64,000 nt of DNA, from contig JABIGL010000042.1 in the NCBI GenBank assembly GCA_018650185.1, forward strand, positions 1 through 64,000, in the 5' to 3' direction. The notes beneath the pieces were generated by a model that worked only from the letters and a program-made list of their open reading frames with translations, ran no database searches and was not told the origin of the DNA. The stretch comes from Chloroflexota bacterium (GTDB lineage Bacteria > Chloroflexota > Dehalococcoidia > Lucifugimonadales > Lucifugimonadaceae). A program made the position numbers and the translations under genes. The number at the start of each line of letters is the position of its first letter. The stretch's first letter is position 1. This document shows, in pieces, positions 1 to 7,339 of the stretch.

Positions 1-573
1 CGCCTGGCGGGGCTCCGAAGCGCTTTCCTGGACAATCAGGAAGACGCTACGGTCATCGCTGCACCAAACCTGACTCACTTCGGCACCCGGCAAACACTGG
101 GCGCCGGACTTATTGATCTGGATATGGATTCACTGATGGAGTGGATCGCCGACCCTGACGATGTCAAGGAAGGTAACCGTATGAAGGATCTGGCCGCGCC
201 ATACCGGAACGACTCACTGTCATCGGACGATGTTCGACAGTTAGCGGCATATCTGCTTGAGTTGAAGCCCGTTGACGCTGACGCCGTGGTCGATGCGCCA
301 TCAGGCGGATCTGAAGGTACGGCGGTCGAGCGCGGCGCTGCGGCGTTTGCGGGTAGCTGTTCCGGTTGTCACTCAACGGGCAGCAATCCCATCGTGGGAC
401 CGGGTCTTGCAGGACTGTCCACACGCGGCGACGATGCGTACATAAAAGAATCCATAGTCAACCCGGGAGCCGTTGTAGTCGAAGGCTTCCCGAACGCCAT
501 GCCGCCGGGTTTTGATTCAACCTTCTCGGCGGAACAAATCGACGACCTTATCGCTTACCTGAAGTCACTCTAG
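1..573 (+). CDS. coxB: Cytochrome c oxidase subunit II, C-terminal part with cytochrome c domains (partial, 5' end outside window)
   Basis: The frame is open from base 1 with no start, so this is the last 190 residues of a longer protein. The first visible part (HFGTRQTLGAG, then GNRM near residue 61) resembles the half of a cytochrome c domain that follows its heme motif, as in CoxB-cytochrome c fusions. A second, complete cytochrome c domain follows: CSGCH at residues 120-124 attaches the heme and Met167 in NAMPPG is the likely sixth ligand. The protein would sit outside the membrane and pass electrons to the CuA centre or directly to subunit I. coxA starts 79 bases downstream, so it is probably the lead gene of the oxidase operon. 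The CuA domain lies outside the window. A separate membrane cytochrome c upstream of coxA is the main alternative. Confidence 0.8.
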   Translation, partial: RLAGLRSAFLDNQEDATVIAAPNLTHFGTRQTLGAGLIDLDMDSLMEWIADPDDVKEGNRMKDLAAPYRNDSLSSDDVRQLAAYLLELKPVDADAVVDAPSGGSEGTAVERGAAAFAGSCSGCHSTGSNPIVGPGLAGLSTRGDDAYIKESIVNPGAVVVEGFPNAMPPGFDSTFSAEQIDDLIAYLKSL

Positions 574-652
574 GAAATTGGTGGTGCGGCGGGCGCACGG
601 CAACCTGTCAGACGGCAGGGCCGCCCAAGCCCCATACACCGGAGGCCCATAG

Positions 653-2551
653 TTGACCACGATCGCTTTTCCAACGTTGATCAGTCGCCCTACCAGCTAC
701 ACAGGTTTGTGGAGCTGGATCGGCACTGTTGACCACAAGCGCATTGGCACGCTGTACGGCATAACGGCGTTCCTGTACTTCCTCGTCGGCGGTATAGAGG
801 CGCTGGTAATACGCGCGCAACTTGCGCAGGCAGAGAGCGACCTCGTCTCTCCGGAGGTCTTTAACCAGCTTTTCACGATGCACGGCACCACAATGGTGTT
901 CCTGGTCGTGATGCCAATGTCAGCCGCTTTCTTCAACTGGATGGTCCCGTTGTTGATCGGCGCACGTGACGTCGCCTTCCCCCGCCTGAATGCGTTCAGC
1001 TACTGGACCTTCCTGGCCGGGTCGATCTTCCTGAACCTTAGTTTCTTTCTTGGTGGCGCGCCAAATGCCGGTTGGTTCGGATACGCCAACCTGACCGGTT
1101 CCACCTACAGCCCGGGTGACGGAGTCACCTTCTGGGCGCTGGGGCTATCCATTCTGGGTGTCGCTTCCCTGGCCGCATCATTCAACTTTGTCGTCACAAT
1201 TCTGAACATGCGTGCACCCGGCATGGGTCTGATGAAGATGCCGGTGTTCGTTTGGATGGCGCTGGTCACGAACATCCTGCTGGCGCTTGCGATGCCGGTC
1301 ATCGCAGTCGCACTGGTCCAGCTTTCGCTTGACCGTGTGTGGGACACCAACTTCTTCAACCCGGCCGCCGGCGGTGACCCCGTCTTGTGGCAGCACCTCT
1401 TCTGGCTCTTTGGCCACCCCGAGGTGTACATCCTGATCCTCCCGGCGATGGGTATCGTTTCCGAGGTACTGCCGGTCTTCTCGCGAAAGCCGTTGTTCGG
1501 TTACCCGGCAGTTGTGTTCGCTGGAGCCGTGATCGGGTTCATGGGCTGGTTCGTATGGAGCCACCACATGTTCACTGTCGGCCTTGGCCCGGCCACCAAC
1601 TCCGCCTTTGCAATCTCCACAATGCTGATTGCGGTTCCAACAGGGGTCAAAATATTCAACTGGATTGGAACGACCTGGGGCGGGAAATTAAATCTCAACA
1701 CGTCGATGCTGTTCTCGCTCGGGTTTATAGGGATGTTCATCATCGGTGGACTGAGCGGGGTATCCCACGCGTCGCCGCCGACTGATGCCCAGCAACAAGA
1801 CACCTACTACATCGTTGCCCACTTCCACTACGTACTGTTTGGTGGCGCCATCCTCGGCCTGTTCAGTGGTGGCTACTACTGGTGGCCAAAGATGACCGGC
1901 AAGAGGCTGGGTGAAGGGCTGGGTAAGCTTCACTTCTGGCTAATGCTGATCGGCTTCAACCTTACGTTTGGTCCGATGCACTGGCTCGGCCTTAACGGAA
2001 TGCCACGCCGAATCGCCACCTACGCAGATGGGCTTGGCTGGGAGATGAGCAACGCCATCGCTTCGGCAGGCGCACTGCTCCTGGCGATCAGTGTTCTGAT
2101 CTTCATCATCAACGTAATTCGCACCATCTCCAGCACGCAGGAAGCGGAAGACGACCCGTGGGACGCTCGAACCCTTGAGTGGTCCATTCCGTCCCCGCCA
2201 CCTGCTTACAACTTCGCCCGCATACCGCAGGTCAAGTCTCTGGACGACTTCTGGTACACCAAGCATCCTGAGCTTCTCCACGACGAACAGGGTGTAGATG
2301 CGGAAGTTCACGAGCCTGTTGAAGAAGACACTCATGGCGGTGGAAGCATTCACCTGCCGAGCATGTCCTACTACCCGTTTGTACTGTCGATCGGCATGGT
2401 CATCGCAATCGCCGGGTTCATGCAAATTAACGTGGAACTCCCGGGGACGAACATCCAATTCCCGTGGCTGAGCGCGATCGGAATCGTGATCGGCATGTGG
2501 GGCCTTATGGGCTGGTCGATGGAACCTGTCACGGAAGAGGGCGGCCACTAA
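653..2551 (+). CDS. coxA: Cytochrome c oxidase subunit I (heme-copper oxidase, A1 type)
   Basis: This is the catalytic subunit that reduces O2 to water and pumps protons. Of its 632 residues, the core shows the low-spin heme ligand H77 in MHGTTM, the CuB ligand and cross-linked tyrosine in GHPEVY (H255, Y259), the CuB pair H304/H305 in SHHMF, and the heme a/a3 ligands H390 and H392 in HFHYV. Glu257 in HPEVY is the A1-type proton-channel glutamate. After the usual twelve helices the protein runs on by about 100 residues with two further hydrophobic segments, which resembles a fused accessory subunit. The start is TTG, with GGAGG at 641-645 eight bases upstream. It lies between coxB and coxC in the same direction. 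Confidence 0.97.
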   Translation: MTTIAFPTLISRPTSYTGLWSWIGTVDHKRIGTLYGITAFLYFLVGGIEALVIRAQLAQAESDLVSPEVFNQLFTMHGTTMVFLVVMPMSAAFFNWMVPLLIGARDVAFPRLNAFSYWTFLAGSIFLNLSFFLGGAPNAGWFGYANLTGSTYSPGDGVTFWALGLSILGVASLAASFNFVVTILNMRAPGMGLMKMPVFVWMALVTNILLALAMPVIAVALVQLSLDRVWDTNFFNPAAGGDPVLWQHLFWLFGHPEVYILILPAMGIVSEVLPVFSRKPLFGYPAVVFAGAVIGFMGWFVWSHHMFTVGLGPATNSAFAISTMLIAVPTGVKIFNWIGTTWGGKLNLNTSMLFSLGFIGMFIIGGLSGVSHASPPTDAQQQDTYYIVAHFHYVLFGGAILGLFSGGYYWWPKMTGKRLGEGLGKLHFWLMLIGFNLTFGPMHWLGLNGMPRRIATYADGLGWEMSNAIASAGALLLAISVLIFIINVIRTISSTQEAEDDPWDARTLEWSIPSPPPAYNFARIPQVKSLDDFWYTKHPELLHDEQGVDAEVHEPVEEDTHGGGSIHLPSMSYYPFVLSIGMVIAIAGFMQINVELPGTNIQFPWLSAIGIVIGMWGLMGWSMEPVTEEGGH

Positions 2552-2605
2552 AAGCCTGCTGATTCTGGTCTATTAACGGACGCACGAAGGATTAAGGGAA
2601 CGAAA

Positions 2606-3268
2606 TTGGCGCAAGCCGCCGTAGTACAAGATTCTCACGACGAGATCGCTGATACGAATACCGGCATTAGCAACCGCAAGTTGCTAATGTGGGTGTTCCT
2701 GGCGTCTGACTGTCTGTTCTTTGGATCATTCATCGCTACGTACCTGGTCTACAGGAACGAAAGCGTTGTCGGGCCATATCCGAACGAGGTGCTGGACATT
2801 CCCATCACCTCTGTCAGCACGTTCGTCCTGTTGATGAGCAGTCTGGCGATGGTACTGGCGCTCAACTACCTCCAGAAGGACCGTCTCGGATTGACCCGGT
2901 TCTGGATCCTTGCAGTTGCGGCGCTTGGCCTGGTATTCCTGGGTTTCCAGGTGGTCGAGTTCATGACCTTCGTTAGCGAAGGTTTGACGATTCACCAGAA
3001 CCTGTTCGGAACCACGTTCTTCATCCTCACGGGATTCCACGGACTACACGTGTTCGTCGGCGTTCTGTGGCTGCTGGGTATGGCCTTCGCCCACTTCAAG
3101 GGGTCGCTCACAAGCCGCTCCTCTGAAGACCTTGAGATGGCCGGCCTTTACTGGCACTTTGTTGACATCGTATGGATCGTCATCTTCACCGTCATCTACC
3201 TGATCGGATTCAGCGATGGTGAGGGTATCGAGACGATCGAACACGCAGCGACGATCATCGGGGGTTAG
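2606..3268 (+). CDS. coxC: Cytochrome c oxidase subunit III
   Basis: This 220-residue membrane protein has five or more hydrophobic segments and the subunit III signatures FLASDCLFFGSF near the N-terminus, GFHGLHVFVG in the middle and YWHFVDIVWIVIF near the C-terminus. Subunit III stabilises subunit I and its proton uptake; it carries no redox centre. The start is TTG with AAGGGA about ten bases upstream. It follows coxA after 54 bases and precedes the subunit IV gene by 11 bases, so all are likely on one transcript. The length matches the short five-helix bacterial form. Confidence 0.95.
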   Translation: MAQAAVVQDSHDEIADTNTGISNRKLLMWVFLASDCLFFGSFIATYLVYRNESVVGPYPNEVLDIPITSVSTFVLLMSSLAMVLALNYLQKDRLGLTRFWILAVAALGLVFLGFQVVEFMTFVSEGLTIHQNLFGTTFFILTGFHGLHVFVGVLWLLGMAFAHFKGSLTSRSSEDLEMAGLYWHFVDIVWIVIFTVIYLIGFSDGEGIETIEHAATIIGG

Positions 3269-3279
3269 CGGAAACAGTT

Positions 3280-3747
3280 ATGGCAAACCCGATCTCAAAA
3301 GCCTGGCGCAAGCTGTTTTACCATGACGGTGACCGCTACTTCCTTCTTCCGCAGGTAGCCTCGGCACAACCCGAGCCACCAAACGAAGGACCGTTCGGTG
3401 ACGCGGGACCCAGGGCGGTCAGTTGGTTCACCCGAATAACCTTTGGTGGCCGTCACGCAACGCCGTTTTTCTACACCGTTATCGGCATCATCCTGGCGGT
3501 CCTGACACTTCTTGAGGTCTGGTTATTCACCCTGGACGACCTGCTTGGTGCGACATTCGTTCCTTTGATGTTGTTCTTGGCGCTTGCCAAGTTCATTGTT
3601 GTTGTGGCGTTCTTCATGCACCTCAGGTTTGATAAGAACCTGTTGACGCTCGTTTTCTCGTCCGGATTCGTGATTGCCATAGCCGTGTTCATGATCCTCC
3701 TGACCGTTCAGGGCAAGGTGGCCCCGGACCCGGTGATTGCCCCGTAG
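3280..3747 (+). CDS. coxD: Cytochrome c oxidase subunit IV-like small membrane protein
   Basis: This 155-residue protein has a hydrophilic N-terminal half of about 60 residues, then three hydrophobic helices. The pattern VVAFFMHLRFD at the end of the second helix is typical of prokaryotic subunit IV (COX4/CyoD-like) proteins, which assist assembly around the CuB site. The N-terminal extension is longer than usual and its role is unclear. The gene begins with ATG 11 bases after coxC. Function is inferred from the family motif and the position. Confidence 0.85.
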   Translation: MANPISKAWRKLFYHDGDRYFLLPQVASAQPEPPNEGPFGDAGPRAVSWFTRITFGGRHATPFFYTVIGIILAVLTLLEVWLFTLDDLLGATFVPLMLFLALAKFIVVVAFFMHLRFDKNLLTLVFSSGFVIAIAVFMILLTVQGKVAPDPVIAP

Positions 3748-3864
3748 AAGAAGCCTCGCACGGACAAGCAGGACTACGATTGAGCGGTTGATTTTGCTAT
3801 CACGCTCTGTCCCTAAACAGCGGTCGCCACATGACGATGTCGACCATGCCCGAAGGCTCTGTCC

Positions 3865-4770
3865 GTGCCCCTCCTTCACATAAGCGGCGAGAGCCGTGAA
3901 CCACTGGACTCGTTCGCCGCCTTCTGGGGTGAGTGGGTGCTGGTGTCTCCGGTAACCGTTGTACTGCTGTTTCTCCTGGGGGCCTACCTGTTTGGCCTGT
4001 ACCGGCTGAATTCACGAGCATCCGCCAGCGACGCCTCCTCCATCTCTCTCGGGCGTGTCGCGTTGACGCTGCTCGGCTTTGCGGCGCTCACCTTTTCTCT
4101 GGTAGGGCCTGCGGATGCACTCGCGGAGGATCAGTTTTTCCTCCACATGATTCAGCACCTGCTGCTGACGCTCGTCGCTGCGCCCCTGATGCTGGCTGCA
4201 AGCCCCGTAGCGGCCTATCTGTGGTCTCTCCCGTCCAATATCCGGTACACCGTCACCGGATCGCTTGGAAGACGAGGTAGGACCAGTTGGTTGATGCGGA
4301 AGCTAACCTTTCCGAAGGTGGCCATCACTGTGTACATCCTCACGATGTACGTCTGGCATCTTCCGACCATGTACGAGGCGGCAATACATCATGAGTCGCT
4401 TCACTACCTGGAGCACTTGATGTTCTTTGGCGCGGCCGTACTGTTCTGGTGGCCCATCGCCGGTCCCGCTCCCGTCAGGTCCATGCTGACTTACCCTCAG
4501 CGTCTGCTGTACCTGATAGTGGCGCTGACGCCCAGCGCCGCTCTGGGTGCATGGCTAACGCTGGTCGATACGACCTTGTACACGCACTACGAGTCCACGC
4601 CAATACACTGGGGACTTGAAGCCAAGGAAGATCAGAGCCTGGGCGGTTTGATCATGTGGGTGCCCGGGAACTTTGTCCTGGTTGGCGCTGCGACCGTCTT
4701 ATTCTTCAAGTGGTACGAGTCTGAATCCCGGGATTCACGTTACAAACGGAAGGTAAACCCCGGGCCATAG
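3865..4770 (+). CDS. ctaG: CtaG-family cytochrome c oxidase assembly membrane protein
   Basis: This 301-residue membrane protein has about seven hydrophobic segments and conserved histidines in HMIQHLLLT and in HHESLHYLEHLMFF, the pattern of the caa3_CtaG family. Members take part in CuB insertion or assembly of caa3-type oxidases; this is unrelated to the Cox11-type protein that shares the CtaG name. The start is GTG, with AAGG at 3853-3856 eight bases before it. It ends the oxidase cluster. The tail after the last helix is basic (RYKRK). Confidence 0.88.
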   Translation: MPLLHISGESREPLDSFAAFWGEWVLVSPVTVVLLFLLGAYLFGLYRLNSRASASDASSISLGRVALTLLGFAALTFSLVGPADALAEDQFFLHMIQHLLLTLVAAPLMLAASPVAAYLWSLPSNIRYTVTGSLGRRGRTSWLMRKLTFPKVAITVYILTMYVWHLPTMYEAAIHHESLHYLEHLMFFGAAVLFWWPIAGPAPVRSMLTYPQRLLYLIVALTPSAALGAWLTLVDTTLYTHYESTPIHWGLEAKEDQSLGGLIMWVPGNFVLVGAATVLFFKWYESESRDSRYKRKVNPGP

Positions 4771-4915
4771 CCGCTCCCTGGTCAAACTCTGATCGAATTC
4801 GTCTTTCTGTCCCGTATGTGAGGTCTGCTAAACTCAAGTTTCAGCCCACACGGCTCCGCGCATCTCTTCCTTCAGTTCCGAGGGCGCGACCTTTTTTCGA
4901 CCAGGAAGGCCAGTC

Positions 4916-5068
4916 ATGGCGAAATCACGCGATAAAAGCAAACGGGAAAACAAGAAGAAGAAGTCAGGCGGACGCAAACAGTCCGTGACTCTTAGCTCGG
5001 CACCCGTTCCGCCGCCAGAGCCCTCCCGGGTCGAACGGCGGCGGCGCCCGGTCGACGACGACGAATAG
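4916..5068 (+). CDS. Small very basic hypothetical protein (50 aa)
   Basis: The frame ATG 4916 to TAG 5066-5068 has a good ribosome site (AGGAAGG at 4903-4909). The product begins MAKSRDKSKRENKKKKSGG, has a Pro-rich middle (APVPPPEP) and ends RRRRPVDDDE. Such charged, low-complexity peptides are common as nucleic-acid-associated or orphan small proteins. No domain is recognised. Support for it being real is the ribosome site and its place just upstream of the acylphosphatase gene in the same direction (39-base gap). Confidence 0.5.
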   Translation: MAKSRDKSKRENKKKKSGGRKQSVTLSSAPVPPPEPSRVERRRRPVDDDE

Positions 5069-5107
5069 TCGGCTCACCAGGCCTTTTCACCCGTCCCCAG
5101 AGTAAGT

Positions 5108-5446
5108 TTGCGTAATTCGGATGGCGTGTCCGGGTTCCTGACGCGCGTCACAGGTTCAGTTCAGGGAGTCGGCTTCCGCGCTTGGACGCGCCACGAGGCT
5201 TCGAAACTGGGCCTGAACGGCTACGTTCGCAACTTGCCGGACCGATCCGTTGAGGTAGTGGCAACCGGTGATGCTGCCGCGCTTGATGCGCTGCTGACCC
5301 TACTGAAATCAGGCCCACCCGGTGCGTCTGTGCAATCTCACGACACTACGTGGCTGGATGAATGTTCTAGAGACGCGCCGAATCCGTCGGTTACCGACGG
5401 ATTTCAGATCAGGTTCCAGGATGGCCGACCGCCGGTTATTTCTTAA
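5108..5446 (+). CDS. acyP: Acylphosphatase
   Basis: This 112-residue protein hydrolyses carboxyl-phosphate bonds in acyl phosphates. The active-site loop SVQGVGFRAW (Arg24) and GYVRNLPD (Asn42) are intact. The usual length is about 90 residues; here a C-terminal extension of roughly 20 residues follows the core. The start used is TTG at 5108; a GTG at 5126 is also possible and would remove the first six residues. Its last 11 bases overlap the convergent gene on the minus strand. Confidence 0.92.
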   Translation: MRNSDGVSGFLTRVTGSVQGVGFRAWTRHEASKLGLNGYVRNLPDRSVEVVATGDAAALDALLTLLKSGPPGASVQSHDTTWLDECSRDAPNPSVTDGFQIRFQDGRPPVIS

Positions 5447-5858
5447 CCGGAACCGGGCCGATGCTGTAGTCGTTCTTGCTCTCTACAAGCTTAATCAGCA
5501 GTTCGTCGGAGAGGTCCTTCATGTACAGGACGCTCGACCACGCCGTTCCCAATCCATCACGAATCTCCTCGGCCGTCATCGGCTTGTTGCCGTTGGCGAG
5601 CAGGAGACGGAACACGGCTTCGGTGAGTGGCGTTCCGGGAAGGAGATAGTCGGGCTTGGCGGAACAGCATGAGGAGATTTCCTTCATGTGCTCTTTGGCG
5701 TCACCGATAACGACTTCCATCTCGTCCAGTACCTGCTGGCACTGCCAGCATCGGCGGTTCCGGACGGTAAACGCGAACGACTTCCCGGACGCATCAAACG
5801 CCTTCACGTCAACGGCGTAACGGTGGACTACGGCTTCAGCCGTCTGGTCATCACTCAT
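5436..5858 (-). CDS. Conserved-looking cysteine-containing hypothetical protein
   Basis: The product has 140 residues. The N-terminal half has a CWQC pair near residue 37 and a CC pair (SSCCSAKPDYLLPG) about 30 residues later, so a small metal-binding site is possible. The C-terminal half, from about residue 90, reads PMTAEEIRDGLG followed by more helix, which resembles a winged-helix segment. I do not recognise a named family. It lies downstream of moeA on the same strand (100-base gap) and overlaps the 3' end of acyP by 11 bases on the opposite strand, which suggests a shared termination zone. Confidence 0.65.
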   Translation of the reverse strand: MSDDQTAEAVVHRYAVDVKAFDASGKSFAFTVRNRRCWQCQQVLDEMEVVIGDAKEHMKEISSCCSAKPDYLLPGTPLTEAVFRLLLANGNKPMTAEEIRDGLGTAWSSVLYMKDLSDELLIKLVESKNDYSIGPVPVKK

Positions 5859-5958
5859 TCTGGTGTCCCCCGGGTAATCATTTGCTTATTCAAGTGTTCA
5901 GGCCAATCCATCAGAAATAGTAACGGATGGCCTGACGTCGTGATTTCAAGTAAACAGG

Positions 5959-7272
5959 CTAGAACACGTCTTCCGGCCAGTCCAGCATCTGGACGGTGGC
6001 CGTTTCGCCTGCATTCAGTCGTGCCCGATCATCCGGGCATATCGCCAGGCCGTTCGCGCGGGCCATAGAAGTCAGTACACCGGAACTCTGGTTTCCGGTC
6101 GTCTTCGCCCTGTATTCACCGTTCTCACGATACACAACAACACGTGCGTACACCCGGCGTCCATCGAAGTTCGATACGGGATCATCGAGAATTGCCTGCA
6201 CCGTTGGTCGTGGTGCGAGATCTTTACCCATCATCTTGCGTATGGCAGGTCGTGCAAACTGTTCAAAGGCCACGAGCGCACTAACGGGATTGCCGGGTAA
6301 CCCGAGATGCGGCACCTTTCGGCCATCGGGCGCGTCCAGAGCGCCAAAGGCCAGCGGCTTCGCCGGGCGCATACGAACCGACCAGAGTGCAATCTGTCCG
6401 CGTCGCGCAAGCACGTCTTTTACGAAGTCGTAATCGCCCTTAGAGACTCCGGCAGTCGTGATAACCATGTCGGCATCAAGCGCCGAGGCCAGTGCCTCTT
6501 CGACCGAGTCCTCGGTGTCCCGTGCCACGCCGATCACTTTTGGTACTGCACCGAATGCACTAACCGAAGCCGCAACCGAGTAGTTGTTTGAGTTGTAGAT
6601 CTTGCCCGGCTCGTGTGCCTCACCCGGCTCCAGAAGCTCGTCTCCAGTGGCCAGCACGGCGACGACGGGCCTGCGGATGACCGGAACCACCTCAAGACCC
6701 AGTGAAGCCGCTACGCCGAGCTCTGACGCCCGTAGAACCGTGCCCGCCTCAAGGACGGTGGAGCCCTTCCGCACGTCCTCACCGGCCGGCCGGATGTTTT
6801 CTCCGGTCTCCGCGTCCAGTCGGACTCCAACAGATTCCATGGAACCGCCAGTGTTGCGGCGGTCCACTTCATCGGTGTCTTCAAATGCCACCACCGTGTC
6901 AGCACCTTCAGGTACAGGGGCACCGGTCATGATGCGAAGAGCTGTCCCGGATTCGACCGTCTGGTCGGACACGGTACCGGCCGGGATGTGGCCTATTACG
7001 TTTAGATCGACGGGTGATTCGGCGCTCGCACCCGACAGATCGGCGGAGCGCAGGGCATAGCCGTCCATAGCGGAGTTGTCGAGCGGCGGGATGTTTATAG
7101 GCGCTATCAATGGTGAGGCGAGAACCTGTCCGAGCGCATCCAGCAGCGGGGCGTCCACCGTCGGAAGCGCTGTGAAGAAGGTCAGGATTCGCTCAAGCGC
7201 CTCCTCGACATCCAGCATCTCGGCGTCGTAGTGGTGGCGATGAGGTCTTTCGTGCGCGTGATCTTGGTGCAT
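5959..7272 (-). CDS. moeA: Molybdopterin molybdenumtransferase
   Basis: This 437-residue enzyme inserts molybdate into adenylylated molybdopterin. It shows the MoeA signatures PPLDNSAMDGYALR, TGAPVPEGADTVV, VAVLATGDELLEPGE, TTAGVSKGDYDFV and GLPGNPVSALVAF in order, with full family length. The first 15 residues contain seven histidines, a possible metal-binding tag that is not part of the standard fold. It lies 67 bases downstream of pheT on the minus strand and may be co-transcribed. No other molybdenum-cofactor gene is in the window, but the organism must have molybdoenzymes if this is functional. Confidence 0.95.
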   Translation of the reverse strand: MHQDHAHERPHRHHYDAEMLDVEEALERILTFFTALPTVDAPLLDALGQVLASPLIAPINIPPLDNSAMDGYALRSADLSGASAESPVDLNVIGHIPAGTVSDQTVESGTALRIMTGAPVPEGADTVVAFEDTDEVDRRNTGGSMESVGVRLDAETGENIRPAGEDVRKGSTVLEAGTVLRASELGVAASLGLEVVPVIRRPVVAVLATGDELLEPGEAHEPGKIYNSNNYSVAASVSAFGAVPKVIGVARDTEDSVEEALASALDADMVITTAGVSKGDYDFVKDVLARRGQIALWSVRMRPAKPLAFGALDAPDGRKVPHLGLPGNPVSALVAFEQFARPAIRKMMGKDLAPRPTVQAILDDPVSNFDGRRVYARVVVYRENGEYRAKTTGNQSSGVLTSMARANGLAICPDDRARLNAGETATVQMLDWPEDVF

Positions 7273-7339
7273 ATAAAACCGTGGGGCTAACGCGGCTGGC
7301 CAATCGGAACCAGTTTACCGGCGAGTGGCAGCCGCTGGA

